Shown: positions 9,548 to 18,255 of the stretch, one piece after another
How the letters are laid out: each line of letters begins with the position of its first letter
Numbering within the stretch: the first letter of the stretch is position 1
DNA from: Candidatus Butyricimonas faecavium
GTDB lineage: Bacteria > Bacteroidota > Bacteroidia > Bacteroidales > Marinifilaceae
DNA length: 64,000 nucleotides
Direction: 5' to 3'
Assembly (NCBI GenBank): GCA_944321125.1
Contig: CALUKD010000018.1
Coordinates: 1-64,000, forward strand
Program-made: the position numbers and the translations under genes
Notes under the pieces: model-generated
Told to the model about the DNA's origin: nothing
Seen by the model: only the letters and a program-made list of their open reading frames with translations
Databases searched by the model: none

Positions 9548-9743
9548 TGAAAAGATTCCGTGATCACAATAATGGGAAAATTTAAAAGATGAGCAACAAT
9601 TTGTCGTTTGCCAAAGGCGAAACATAGTTAAGGTATATTAATTAAGAAATTCTTAATAATCAGTTGGCAAGGATATTGCTAATATTGTAATATACAAACA
9701 AAATGTGGACAGTTTACGTTTAATCAATAAAGGAGATAAAGAT

Positions 9744-11219
9744 ATGACAATGAGAAAATCATTTTTTAATTTAGGATTAGGGGTTGTTGGTGGTTGCCTT
9801 GCTTTCGTGGCGATAGATGCCATTCGAGGGGAAAGTGCTGCACCGGCTTCAGAATTGGAAATAGCATCTCCCGTGGCAGTCCGTCCTGTTTCACTTGCAT
9901 CTAACACGGCTCTTCCTGTCGGTGGAGCGGGTAGTGTGGACTTGAGAGAGGCTGCCAAAAAGACAGTTCCGGCTGTTGTTCATGTCAAAACAGTACAAAT
10001 GGGACGGGAATATATAGGTAACCCATTATTGGAATTTTTCTACGGTTACGCTCCGCGTACACGGGAAACTCCACAACGGATGGGAATTGGATCGGGTGTA
10101 ATTGTCTCAGGAGATGGATATATCATCACGAATAATCATGTGATCGATAAAAGCGACAAGATTACCGTGACTTTGGATAATAAGACAGAATATGAGGCCA
10201 AAGTGATAGGAACTGACCCTAATACGGATATTGCTTTACTAAAAGTGGAGGCAAAGGGGCTTCCTTATTTAGAGTATGCAAATTCTGATGATGTGGAATT
10301 AGGAGAGTGGGTTTTGGCCGTGGGTAATCCGTACAATTTGACTTCGACGGTTACGGCAGGAATTATCAGTGCTAAAGCGAGAGAGTTGGGTATCAATCGG
10401 AGTCAGATGAGTTTGGAATCATTCCTGCAGACAGATGCTGCTGTGAATCCTGGTAACAGTGGAGGTGCGTTGGTGAATGCCAAGGGTGAGTTGATCGGAA
10501 TTAATACGGCAATCGAATCTCCGACGGGTTCTTATTCGGGATACTCATTTGCAGTGCCTTCGAATATTGCCCGGAAAGTGGTTGGAGATTTGAAGGAGTT
10601 CGGTACAGTACAGAGAGCCATGATGGGAATCTCTATGTGGAGAGACGAGTTGACTCCGGCTGTGGCGAAAGAACTGGGAACAAATGAAGTAAGCGGAATA
10701 TATGTTTATGACGTGATACCTAATGGAGCGGCAGCTAAGGCCGGGATAAAGAAAGGAGATGTAATCAAGCGTATTAATGGTATAGAGATAAAGACAAGAC
10801 CGGAATTCCAAGGACAGTTGGCTAAATACCATCCGGGAGCTACTATTTCAGTGACCGTGAGCCGTAATGGGAAATTGAAGGATTTGGACGTGGTACTCCA
10901 GAATACGTATGGTGATGTCGCTTTGGTTGATAAAAATTATACCGGAATACTAGGTGCTACAGTGGAACCATTGAGTCGGGAGGATCGTTACCGTTATCGC
11001 TTGAACGGGGGCGTGAAAATTGTAGATATAAAGAATGGTCCGTTTAAAGCGATTGGTTTGGATGAAGGGTATATTATCGTGAAAATTAATAACACTGTGA
11101 TTTATGATAAGGATGATTTGGTACGGTCGTTGAAAGCGGCAGAAAATGAGGGTGTTCTTGTGACAACGATCTCGCCGCGAGGACGTGTTGAGTACTATGC
11201 ATTATCTTTGCAAAATTAA
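9744..11219 (+). CDS. periplasmic serine protease, DegP/HtrA type
   Basis: A 491-residue HtrA-family protease and chaperone acting on misfolded envelope proteins. An N-terminal hydrophobic segment (about residues 8-25) is a signal or anchor. The trypsin-like domain has His132 in ITNNHVID, Asp162 in DPNTDIALL and Ser239 in NPGNSGGAL. Two PDZ domains follow, the first near 285-375 with the binding loop GIYVYDVIPNG and a second, more divergent one to the C-terminus. The start at 9744 was chosen over 9705 because AAAGGAG at 9729-9735 is correctly spaced before it and the signal then begins promptly. The gene is monocistronic and lies directly upstream of rpoD with its separate promoter. Confidence 0.93.
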   Translation: MTMRKSFFNLGLGVVGGCLAFVAIDAIRGESAAPASELEIASPVAVRPVSLASNTALPVGGAGSVDLREAAKKTVPAVVHVKTVQMGREYIGNPLLEFFYGYAPRTRETPQRMGIGSGVIVSGDGYIITNNHVIDKSDKITVTLDNKTEYEAKVIGTDPNTDIALLKVEAKGLPYLEYANSDDVELGEWVLAVGNPYNLTSTVTAGIISAKARELGINRSQMSLESFLQTDAAVNPGNSGGALVNAKGELIGINTAIESPTGSYSGYSFAVPSNIARKVVGDLKEFGTVQRAMMGISMWRDELTPAVAKELGTNEVSGIYVYDVIPNGAAAKAGIKKGDVIKRINGIEIKTRPEFQGQLAKYHPGATISVTVSRNGKLKDLDVVLQNTYGDVALVDKNYTGILGATVEPLSREDRYRYRLNGGVKIVDIKNGPFKAIGLDEGYIIVKINNTVIYDKDDLVRSLKAAENEGVLVTTISPRGRVEYYALSLQN

Positions 11220-11256
11220 AAAACGTTAATATTAGAAAGGTGTCGATTTTAACATA

Positions 11257-11286
11257 TTGGTTTATGGATAAATTGTTCTACCTTTG
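11257..11286 (+). promoter_or_regulatory. promoter of rpoD
   Basis: TTG at 11257-11259, 19 bases, then TACCTTTG at 11279-11286, about 31 bases before the start codon. It matches the Bacteroidota primary-sigma consensus, so rpoD appears to be transcribed by its own product. Confidence 0.75.
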
Positions 11287-11317
11287 CGACATATTTGGGG
11301 GAGAATATTAGAAGACT

Positions 11318-12178
11318 ATGAGACAGCTAAAGATAACAAAATCTATAACGAACAGAGAGAGTGCTTCTCTTGACAAGTACTTGCAAGAGATTGGTAAGGA
11401 GGATTTGATTACAGTTGAAGAGGAAGTTGAGCTTGCCCAACGAATTCGGAAAGGAGATCAGCGGGCTTTGGAGAAGCTGACTCGGGCAAATCTTCGTTTC
11501 GTGGTATCTGTTGCAAAACAGTATCAGAATCAGGGATTGAGCCTTCCGGACCTTATCAATGAGGGGAATTTGGGTTTGATTAAGGCCGCAGAGAAATTTG
11601 ACGAGACAAGGGGATTCAAATTTATTTCATACGCTGTATGGTGGATTCGTCAGTCTATCCTACAAGCATTGGCAGAACAATCGCGTATTGTACGTTTGCC
11701 ATTGAATCAAGTTGGGTCTTTGAATAAAATCAATAAAGCATTTTCTCGTTTTGAGCAAGAGCATGAGCGTCGCCCATCGCCGGAAGAGTTAGCAGAGACA
11801 TTGGATTTGCCTGCAGAAAAAGTTGCAGATACCTTGAGAGTATCTGGCCGTCATATTTCTGTGGATGCACCTTTCGTTGAGGGAGAGGACAATAGTTTGC
11901 TTGACGTATTAGTAAACGATGATTCTCCCGTTGCGGACAAAACGTTGATTAACGAGTCTTTGTCAACGGAAGTTGAGAGAGCATTGGCTACGTTGACCGA
12001 AAGAGAGCGTGATATAATTCGTTTGTTCTTCGGAATTAATTGCCAAGAGATGACATTGGAAGAAATCGGTGAGAAGTTCGGGTTAACCCGCGAACGAGTT
12101 CGTCAAATTAAGGAAAAGGCTATTCGCCGTTTGCGACATTCTTCCAGAAGTAAGCTATTAAAAACTTATCTAGGATAA
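11318..12178 (+). CDS. rpoD: primary RNA polymerase sigma factor RpoD (SigA)
   Basis: A 286-residue primary sigma factor of the short form found in Bacteroidota, which lacks the long region 1.1 and non-conserved insertion of the proteobacterial protein. Region 1.2 starts with [12 protein letters not shown]; region 2 has the RpoD box [19 protein letters not shown] and the -10 reading and melting helix [14 protein letters not shown]; region 3 contains [11 protein letters not shown]; region 4 ends with the helix-turn-helix [26 protein letters not shown]. It directs RNA polymerase to TTG/TAnnTTTG promoters, several of which are marked in this window. A terminator follows immediately. Confidence 0.97.
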   Translation: MRQLKITKSITNRESASLDKYLQEIGKEDLITVEEEVELAQRIRKGDQRALEKLTRANLRFVVSVAKQYQNQGLSLPDLINEGNLGLIKAAEKFDETRGFKFISYAVWWIRQSILQALAEQSRIVRLPLNQVGSLNKINKAFSRFEQEHERRPSPEELAETLDLPAEKVADTLRVSGRHISVDAPFVEGEDNSLLDVLVNDDSPVADKTLINESLSTEVERALATLTERERDIIRLFFGINCQEMTLEEIGEKFGLTRERVRQIKEKAIRRLRHSSRSKLLKTYLG

Positions 12179-12181
12179 ATG

Positions 12182-12207
12182 AAAAGCGCCGGTTGGCGCT
12201 TTTTTTA
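12182..12207 (+). terminator. rpoD terminator
   Basis: AAAAGCGCC, a GGTT loop, then GGCGCTTTT with further T to 12207. It starts 4 bases after the rpoD stop. Confidence 0.88.
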
Positions 12208-12557
12208 TTTATAGACTATATTACTGATTAATTTCTATTTCATAGGGGTTACAGGTAGAACTTATCTGTAAAGAAAGAATGTTTACTTCTAAGATTTTAG
12301 TTCCGTCTTCACGAGTTCTTCGCTGTATTACAAGGTATGTTATGACTTGACTGAAGAAGAGGTGATTGAGAATGCGGATCTTATTCCGGTTGGATGGATA
12401 TTCTTGGGTAAATTTGATTTTTTGTTTGGGCAAGCTCAAGTCATTCTTACTGACAGGGAAGGAGAGATCAAGGCTGATGCCGAGGATAAAAGTGCAGGTT
12501 TAGTACAAGTTCATCGTGTGTTGGGAATGAGTGAAAGAGTGGTTTGTAATTTTATGA
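12208..12557 (+). other. intergenic stretch with a possible frameshifted small gene
   Basis: About 350 bases. A TTG-started reading frame from 12347 to 12562 encodes 71 residues with believable composition (it includes TEEEVIENADLIPVGW and DAEDKSAGLVQVHRV). A second frame, ATG at 12279 to a stop at 12350, ends exactly where this one begins. Together they could be one gene broken by a single shift, but I do not recognise the protein and no ribosome site supports either start. A full gene here would also run into the promoter at 12558-12588. Confidence 0.2.
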
Positions 12558-12588
12558 TTTGAATCCTGTTATATTTTTCGTAATTTTG
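12558..12588 (+). promoter_or_regulatory. promoter of the DJ-1 family gene
   Basis: TTTG at 12558-12561, a 19-base spacer, then TAATTTTG at 12581-12588, 26 bases before the start codon. Confidence 0.65.
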
Positions 12589-12614
12589 AAGAATCATTTA
12601 AAACTACAAGAATT

Positions 12615-13166
12615 ATGAGAAAGTCATTTTTATTTTTAGCGGATGGTTTTGAGGAGGTAGAAGCTCTCGGGGTTGTAGATGTATTACGTCGGGGAACAAT
12701 TGAAGTGAAAACGGTTTCTATTTCCGATAAAAAAGAAGTTACAGGCGCACATGGTGTTTCCGTGGTGGCCGATCTTTTGTTGAGTGACGTGAAAGAAGAA
12801 GAGGCAGAATTCTTGATTTGTCCAGGGGGAATGCCGGGAGCCAAGAATCTGGGAGATTGTACGATATTGATACAAATGATTCAAAAACACTTTGACAGAG
12901 GTGGTTACGTGGCGGCTATTTGTGCAGCTCCAGCTTTGGTGTTGAGTAAAATAAAAATGAATAAAAGATATACAATGACTTGCTATCCGGGCTTTGAAAA
13001 GTATTTGCCGGGGGGTGAAATGCAACCTCATGGCGTGGTGGTTGATGGTAACGTGATCACGGGTAGAGGTCCGGCATATGCTTTTAAATTCGGTTTGGCT
13101 ATTTTGGAGCAATTAACTTCCAAAAGTGTGGCTGAAGAAGTTGCAGCCGGGATGTTGCTGGATTAA
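12615..13166 (+). CDS. DJ-1/PfpI family protein (YajL-like)
   Basis: A 183-residue single-domain protein of the DJ-1 superfamily. The reactive Cys103 lies in the nucleophile elbow AAICAAPALV, and Glu16 in GFEEVEALG corresponds to the conserved Glu that lowers the Cys pKa in DJ-1. The family includes proteins with chaperone, glyoxalase and disputed deglycase activities; bacterial YajL-type members protect against oxidative and carbonyl stress. Which activity holds here is not visible. It has its own promoter. A decayed DUF4846 gene follows 17 bases after the stop. Confidence 0.9.
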   Translation: MRKSFLFLADGFEEVEALGVVDVLRRGTIEVKTVSISDKKEVTGAHGVSVVADLLLSDVKEEEAEFLICPGGMPGAKNLGDCTILIQMIQKHFDRGGYVAAICAAPALVLSKIKMNKRYTMTCYPGFEKYLPGGEMQPHGVVVDGNVITGRGPAYAFKFGLAILEQLTSKSVAEEVAAGMLLD

Positions 13167-13183
13167 CACGAAAAGTTACAAAA

Positions 13184-13520
13184 GTGAAGAAAGGTTCGTT
13201 TGGTGAATACCTAAGGAACCTTCCTTTGCGTATTCATGGGGCTGAAGTGTATTATTTTAGATTCCATGCAGATTGATGACGTGCTTGTTCAACGAGGTTC
13301 ACCCGGACATGCGGTTATCGTAGTTAGTATGGCAGAGAATCTCTCGACGGGAGAAAAACTATATTTGTTGGCTCAAAGCCATATGTCTGTGCAGGGTATT
13401 CAAGTGCTAGAGAATCCGAAAGAACGTGATAAATCTCCGTGGTACTCTCCAAAGGAGAGGGGAATATTCTGCTCAAGAGGGGGATTTGCGGTTACAAATT
13501 TGAAACGATTTAAGGATTAG
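13184..13520 (+). pseudogene. remnant of a DUF4846 family gene (internal deletion and frameshift)
   Basis: Two pieces of one family lie in different frames. The frame from 13184 gives KKGSFGEYLRNLPL and HGAEVYYF, matching my memory of the N-terminal SFGEYLRxLPL block of DUF4846 proteins, and stops at about 13277. The other frame, readable from 13236 to 13520, gives QRGSPGHAVIVV, LLAQSHMSVQ and SPWY, the C-terminal block. Intact members are around 300 residues, so most of the middle is missing and the junction is out of frame. The family is a conserved, probably exported Bacteroidota protein of unknown role. Its stop overlaps the stop of the convergent gene by a few bases. A short functional product from 13236 cannot be excluded. 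Confidence 0.65.
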
Positions 13521-14287
13521 AATAGCTTTTCGAAAGCTCCCAATCCGAAAAGTGAAAAATCATAGCGAATCGGATCGACCGGGTCCATTTCCCGGAGACG
13601 TGCGGTAAGTTCTTCTACTGCTTTTCTGTCATTTTGGTTGCGGGTAAGAAGTCCTAGCTGACGGCTCACGTTACCCGTGTGTAAGTCAAGCGGGATCAAT
13701 AAGGCTGAAGTCGGGATATTTTTCCACAAGCCAAAATCCACTTCTCCATCACACCTTACCATCCAGCGCAAAAACATATTTACCCTCTTCGCTGCGGAAC
13801 CCTTCTCCACGTTAGCGATATGTCGTAATACTCTTGCTTCGGCAGGTAAAGAGGTGAAAACAGAATGCCACTCTTTCAGAACTTCAAACATATCTTGATG
13901 TTTTTGGTAGGCACAAGTGAAAATGGTTTCCAATCCTCCATGGTGGCGATAAATATTCGCTAGAGATTTCAAGAAGTAAACACAATCGTAGTTATTAAAT
14001 GTGCGGTGTTTGAAATTACAGAATCGTTTGTAATCTCTATCTTCTGCCTGCATTACGAAATCATAGGGTGCGTAATCCATTAATTGCATCAGCTCCTTGC
14101 ATTTCTTGATAATCGTAGGCCGTTGGCCCCATGCTAATGATGCTGCCAAGAATCCAGCAATTTCAATGTCTTCTTTTTCTTCGAAACATTTCGGTATCTG
14201 AATAGGATCGGTCTCTATGAAGAATTCCGATTTATTGTATTCTAAATACTTTTCATCAAGTAATTGTTTTAAATCTTTAGAAAACAT
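13517..14287 (-). CDS. TIGR02757 (DUF2400) family protein
   Basis: A 256-residue protein of a family found across Bacteroidota and a few other phyla, recognised from EIAGFLAASLAWGQRPTI, RTFNNYDCVYFLKSL and the C-terminal block LDLHTGNVSRQLGLLTR. The experimental function is unknown; the all-helical composition and the RHIANVEKGSAAKRVNMFLRW block loosely recall helix-hairpin-helix DNA glycosylases, but that is a guess. It is soluble, with no signal peptide. It lies upstream of nothing on its own strand; the neighbour mnmD starts 92 bases beyond its own start in the same direction, so the two could be co-transcribed. Confidence 0.8.
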   Translation of the reverse strand: MFSKDLKQLLDEKYLEYNKSEFFIETDPIQIPKCFEEKEDIEIAGFLAASLAWGQRPTIIKKCKELMQLMDYAPYDFVMQAEDRDYKRFCNFKHRTFNNYDCVYFLKSLANIYRHHGGLETIFTCAYQKHQDMFEVLKEWHSVFTSLPAEARVLRHIANVEKGSAAKRVNMFLRWMVRCDGEVDFGLWKNIPTSALLIPLDLHTGNVSRQLGLLTRNQNDRKAVEELTARLREMDPVDPIRYDFSLFGLGAFEKLF

Positions 14288-14379
14288 ATTAACTTTTGGG
14301 TTTAGATTTCCAATTGATGAAATATTTTACGTGAAGTTTCAAAACATTGGTTCATATTACTGGAATCTAAAATTTGAAA

Positions 14380-15036
14380 TTATTTCACGGCTCTCAACAT
14401 CTCTCGTTTTCCCGGGGGACCGGGAAGGCGTTTCAAGTTAAAACCGATATTACGGAGAGCTTGTTTCACGGATCCTTTTACGCAGTAGGTTGTGAGAATT
14501 CCTTCCGGTTTAAGCGCTTTGTAAAACTTGGAAAGCATAGATTCCGTCCATAGGCGGGGTTGCACATCAGGAGCGAAAGCGTCGAAAAAGACTATGTCGA
14601 AATATTCGTGAAAATTAACTTCTTCGAAATCTGCCAAATGCTTGTGGAGCGTAAAATAAGGGGTAATGGTAACATCTTCTTCCCAAGGGGCAGCATGTAA
14701 TTGTTGAAACAAGGGAGCGTCTTCCGGGGTAAAAAGGTCTGAATAATTAATTCGTTCCACTTCCGGAGATGTCAGGGGGTATTTCTCGAACGTGTGAAAC
14801 ACCACTTTACGTTCATTATCTTTTGCTTCAAGCAATGTTAAAAAAGCGTTTAGGCCTGTTCCAAACCCGGCTTCCAGAATCCGGATATCCTTTTGTCCGT
14901 AATATTCAATGCCTGCTTTTATAAATATATGAGTAGATTCTTGTATGGCCCCGTGAATAGAATGATAATGTTCGTTTAGTTCCGGGACATACAAGGTGGT
15001 ACTTCCGTCTTCTGTCGTAATAATTTCTCTATTCAT
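14380..15036 (-). CDS. mnmD: tRNA 5-methylaminomethyl-2-thiouridine methyltransferase MnmD
   Basis: A 218-residue stand-alone version of the methyltransferase half of MnmC. The SAM-binding motif is EAGFGTGLNAFLTLLEA and the DUF752 core is DIVFFDAFAPDVQPRLW, followed by TYCVKGSVKQALRNIGF and PGPPGKREMLRA. It completes the mnm5s2U modification at the wobble base of tRNAs such as tRNA-Lys, one of which lies in this window. The FAD-dependent oxidase half of MnmC is absent, as is normal for MnmD. The upstream threonine aldolase gene ends only 3 bases away, so the two form an operon. Confidence 0.92.
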   Translation of the reverse strand: MNREIITTEDGSTTLYVPELNEHYHSIHGAIQESTHIFIKAGIEYYGQKDIRILEAGFGTGLNAFLTLLEAKDNERKVVFHTFEKYPLTSPEVERINYSDLFTPEDAPLFQQLHAAPWEEDVTITPYFTLHKHLADFEEVNFHEYFDIVFFDAFAPDVQPRLWTESMLSKFYKALKPEGILTTYCVKGSVKQALRNIGFNLKRLPGPPGKREMLRAVK

Positions 15037-15039
15037 CTT

Positions 15040-16068
15040 CTAACATAATTCTTGACGCAGTAGGTTGGCGAATTCAATGACATCATTTTCAGTCGTGTCA
15101 AACGAGCAAACCCATCTCACTTCGGCTGCATCCTCATCCCATACGTAAAAAAAGCATTCATTCTGGAGTTTGGCAATCTTTTCTCGTGGAATGATAGCAA
15201 AAACTTCGTTTGCTTCAACCTTCTGTGTGATACTCACGGAAGGAATCTGTTCTGCTGCGTTAGCAAGCTTTTGTGCCATGGCATTTGCATGGGCGGCTGA
15301 TTTCAACCATAAATTATTTTTTAAAACAGCCGAGAATTGAGCGGCGATGAAGCGCGATTTGGAATGTAATTGCATCAACTGTTTCCGAATGTACTTAATC
15401 TCTTTCGACATTGTGGTATTAAAGAAAATAACAGCTTCACCGAACATCATGCCATTTTTGGTTCCTCCGAAACTTAAAACGTCTATTCCTACTTCTTTAG
15501 TGATGCTGGCTGGAGTACATCCCAGATATGCAATGGCATTTGCTAGACGGGCTCCGTCCATGTGGACATACATATCGTGTGCGTGAGCGAAATCACAAAT
15601 TTCTTTTAATTCATCATACGTGTAAACTGTTCCGAGTTCCGTGCACTGCGTTAACGAGATGATTTTCGGTTGAGCGTGGTGTTGGTCATCAAATCCATGC
15701 ATGTGATTGTGAATTAATCCTAGGGTAAGTTTCCCATCAAATGTAGGAACCGTCAATAACTTACTACCGGTTTGTTTCTCGATTGCCCCGCACTCGTCTA
15801 CGTTGATATGAGCTGTTTCCGCACAGATGATTGCATTATATGAATGAATGAAAGCCGAAAGACTCAATATATTGGCTCCCGTTCCATTATAAACGAAATA
15901 CACGTCAATGTCTTCTCCGAATATTTGTTTGAAATCTTTTATAGCTTTTTCCGTGTACTTGTCTTCCCCGTAAGAATGTTGATGTCCGAAGGCGGATTCT
16001 TCGAGTGCTTTGAATACTTCCGGTAAAACACCGGAAAAATTATCGCTGCCGAAACCTCTAAGTCCCAT
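15040..16068 (-). CDS. ltaE: low-specificity L-threonine aldolase
   Basis: A 342-residue PLP enzyme of the beta-eliminating lyase fold. PLP Lys204 lies in SFGGTKNGMMFGEA, and MDGARLANA supplies the Asp that contacts the cofactor ring. It cleaves L-threonine or L-allo-threonine to glycine and acetaldehyde in the cytoplasm. The length matches the family. It is followed at once by mnmD on the same strand. Glycine production may connect loosely to the gcvH gene in this window, but no physical linkage is seen. Confidence 0.92.
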   Translation of the reverse strand: MGLRGFGSDNFSGVLPEVFKALEESAFGHQHSYGEDKYTEKAIKDFKQIFGEDIDVYFVYNGTGANILSLSAFIHSYNAIICAETAHINVDECGAIEKQTGSKLLTVPTFDGKLTLGLIHNHMHGFDDQHHAQPKIISLTQCTELGTVYTYDELKEICDFAHAHDMYVHMDGARLANAIAYLGCTPASITKEVGIDVLSFGGTKNGMMFGEAVIFFNTTMSKEIKYIRKQLMQLHSKSRFIAAQFSAVLKNNLWLKSAAHANAMAQKLANAAEQIPSVSITQKVEANEVFAIIPREKIAKLQNECFFYVWDEDAAEVRWVCSFDTTENDVIEFANLLRQELC

Positions 16069-16123
16069 GAATAGAATGAATTAGTTTGTATATAAAAGAA
16101 AATAGTGTATAATGAACAGAATA

Positions 16124-16158
16124 TAAAAAGACTACCTCAAATTTACTTTGAGGTAGTC
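16124..16158 (-). terminator. terminator of the methylmalonyl-CoA decarboxylase operon
   Basis: GACTACCTCAAA at 16130-16141 pairs with TTTGAGGTAGTC at 16147-16158; the minus strand continues into CTTTTT. It closes the five-gene operon whose last stop is at 16171. Confidence 0.85.
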
Positions 16159-16170
16159 TAAGATATTAGG

Positions 16171-17436
16171 TTATCCTAAGAATGACAATAATATACCGGC
16201 TGCAACGGCAGAACCGATAACTCCGGCTACGTTCGGACCCATAGCATGCATCAACAGGAAGTTTCCCGGGTTAGCTTCTTGTCCCACGTTCTGTGATACG
16301 CGGGCTGCCATCGGAACTGCGGAAACTCCGGCAGAGCCAATTAATGGGTTGATTTTGTTCTTTGTGAACAAGTTCATGAATTTTGCCAATAGCACACCAC
16401 CGGCACTACCAATACTGAAAGCTAGAACACCGATAATCAGAATAGCTAATGTTTGAAAGTTCAAGAATGCAGCTGCCGTAGTTGTAGCTCCAACGGAGAT
16501 TCCTAAGAATATCGTGCAGATATTCATCAACTCATTTTGAACCGTTTTACTCAAACGTTCAACTACACCACATTCGCGCATCAAGTTACCTAACATCAAA
16601 CATCCAATCAAAGGTGCCGCAGAAGGTAATAATAGTGATACGAATATGGTTACAACGATCGGGAATACAATTTTCTCTTTTTTAGATACTTTGCGTAATT
16701 GTTGCATAACAATTTCCCGTTCTTTCTTGGTTGTCAGTACTTTCATAATAGGCGGTTGGATTACAGGAACCAGTGCCATGTATGAATAGGCAGCTACTGC
16801 GATGGGACCAAGTAATCCTGGGGCCAATTTCGATGTCAAGTAAATAGCTGTCGGACCGTCGGCACCACCAATAATACCAATAGATCCTGCTTCAGCATAG
16901 GTAAAACCGAGTGCAAGGGCTCCCAAGAATGTTGCAAAAATTCCAAGTTGGGCTGCCGCTCCCAAAAGAAAACTTTTGGGATTTGCCAACAGCGGACCAA
17001 AATCAGTCATTGCTCCGACACCGATAAAAATAATACACGGATAAATCCCGAGTTTTACTCCTAAATAAAGGTAATCTAGCAAACCAACGTTATTGGAATT
17101 TGTGAAATCTCCCCAATGTACATGTCCTCCTTCAAAAAGTTCCGGATGATATAACCCTGCTCCAGGCAAGTTTGTTAATAACATACCGAAGGCGATAGGT
17201 AATAATAACAAGGGTTCGAATTTCTTTACTATGGCTAAATAGAATAGTATGCAGGATATAACTATCATAACCAAACATAGCCAATTCCCGGCGAAAAGCT
17301 GTGCAAATCCAGTGTCATTCACGAATTTTGCTACTTTTTCTCCCATATCAATCTCTTCTGCACTGGCGGCAAAAGGCATGATAAACATTCCGAGTAATAA
17401 AGCTACTTTTAACAGGTATTTTTCTACTTGTCTCAT
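16171..17436 (-). CDS. mmdB: Na+-translocating decarboxylase beta subunit (MmdB/OadB type)
   Basis: A 421-residue integral membrane protein with about eleven hydrophobic segments. The family motifs [17 protein letters not shown] and [18 protein letters not shown] are present; the first carries the Asp essential for Na+ binding in OadB. It decarboxylates carboxybiotin and couples this to export of Na+. A 20-residue extension predicted upstream was dropped because it would overlap the preceding gene and interrupts the N-terminal hydrophobic pattern; the start at 17436 follows the biotin carrier stop by 22 bases. It is the last gene of the operon that makes propionate from succinate. Confidence 0.93.
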   Translation of the reverse strand: MRQVEKYLLKVALLLGMFIMPFAASAEEIDMGEKVAKFVNDTGFAQLFAGNWLCLVMIVISCILFYLAIVKKFEPLLLLPIAFGMLLTNLPGAGLYHPELFEGGHVHWGDFTNSNNVGLLDYLYLGVKLGIYPCIIFIGVGAMTDFGPLLANPKSFLLGAAAQLGIFATFLGALALGFTYAEAGSIGIIGGADGPTAIYLTSKLAPGLLGPIAVAAYSYMALVPVIQPPIMKVLTTKKEREIVMQQLRKVSKKEKIVFPIVVTIFVSLLLPSAAPLIGCLMLGNLMRECGVVERLSKTVQNELMNICTIFLGISVGATTTAAAFLNFQTLAILIIGVLAFSIGSAGGVLLAKFMNLFTKNKINPLIGSAGVSAVPMAARVSQNVGQEANPGNFLLMHAMGPNVAGVIGSAVAAGILLSFLG

Positions 17437-17458
17437 TTCCAATTGTTTTACGGTGAAA

Positions 17459-17893
17459 TTAAACCAAATCAACAAGCGAATCATCCTGAGAAACACTCTG
17501 GCCAGCAGTTACGTGTATTGCTTTCACTTGACCATCAACACTTGCCACGATATTGTTTTCCATTTTCATGGCTTCCATGACTAATAGACAATCTCCACGT
17601 TTTACTTGGCTTCCAACTTTTACGCTGATTGCAGAAATAGTTCCGGGAAGCGGCGCTTTAATGCTAGTAACTTTGTTATTTGTAGCAGCTGTGGTCTGAG
17701 CGGTGCTTTTATACGTGGTTGAAGTCGGTATCGCAGCAGGTTTACGAGGAGAAACTGTCGCAACAGTGTTTTTGCTTTCGTATGATACTTCATAAGATAT
17801 ACCGTTCACCTCAACTGTAGCTTTGTTATGATCCGTTACATTCACAGTTACATCGAAATTGTTTTCGTCTATGGTGATTTTGAATTTATTCAT
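17459..17893 (-). CDS. mmdC: biotin carboxyl carrier subunit of methylmalonyl-CoA decarboxylase
   Basis: A 144-residue protein with a C-terminal biotinyl domain. The biotin-accepting Lys110 lies in [11 protein letters not shown], the classic motif. Residues 50-75 form a Pro, Ala and Thr-rich linker, as expected for a swinging arm that shuttles CO2 from the carboxyltransferase to the membrane subunit. The N-terminal 45 residues resemble the small barrel that starts many oxaloacetate decarboxylase carriers. It lies 12 bases after the OadG-like gene. No biotin carboxylase gene is present in the operon, which supports decarboxylation rather than ATP-driven carboxylation. Confidence 0.93.
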   Translation of the reverse strand: MNKFKITIDENNFDVTVNVTDHNKATVEVNGISYEVSYESKNTVATVSPRKPAAIPTSTTYKSTAQTTAATNNKVTSIKAPLPGTISAISVKVGSQVKRGDCLLVMEAMKMENNIVASVDGQVKAIHVTAGQSVSQDDSLVDLV

Positions 17894-17905
17894 AATCTGT
17901 TTATT

Positions 17906-18250
17906 TTACTTATTAAGGTTTCTCATACCGTAAATTTTAGAACTCCACGGAGAATAACGTTTTTCAACTTCTTCGATCGTGATCACGTGAGGTTCCTCGT
18001 CATGAGAGTTGAAATATAGATGCATAGCCATGGCAATGGCAGCTTGTTCGTGAGGTGTCGGATGCGCATCTGTTGTTACTACTGCTTTTTCCGTGTCTTG
18101 AACTGTTTTCGCATGATCTTCTACTTGATTCGTTAACTTGGTCTGTAGGTTAATAATCCAGATCAAAAGAATCAATGATAAGAATACAGTCAGCATCCCT
18201 ACGCCTGTAACGAGGAGTGCGTAACCCCAGTTTATTGCTAATGTGATCAT
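17906..18250 (-). CDS. OadG-like small membrane subunit of the Na+ pump
   Basis: A 114-residue protein with one hydrophobic segment (about residues 8-32, YALLVTGVGMLTVFLSLILLI) and a polar tail. The pattern and position match OadG/MmdD-type subunits, which hold the decarboxylase complex together at the membrane. The tail contains a conserved-looking VITIEEVEKRYSPWSSKIYGMRN close, where the C-terminal Ser and Arg-rich part probably contacts the other subunits. It starts 5 bases after the alpha subunit stop, so translation is likely coupled. Small size and low conservation limit certainty about the exact subunit name. Confidence 0.85.
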   Translation of the reverse strand: MITLAINWGYALLVTGVGMLTVFLSLILLIWIINLQTKLTNQVEDHAKTVQDTEKAVVTTDAHPTPHEQAAIAMAMHLYFNSHDEEPHVITIEEVEKRYSPWSSKIYGMRNLNK

Positions 18251-18255
18251 ATGGC

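Noticed and set aside
9705..9743. Earlier start codon for the DegP-type protease
   Set aside because: It adds 13 polar residues before the signal segment, whereas AAAGGAG is correctly spaced for the ATG at 9744.
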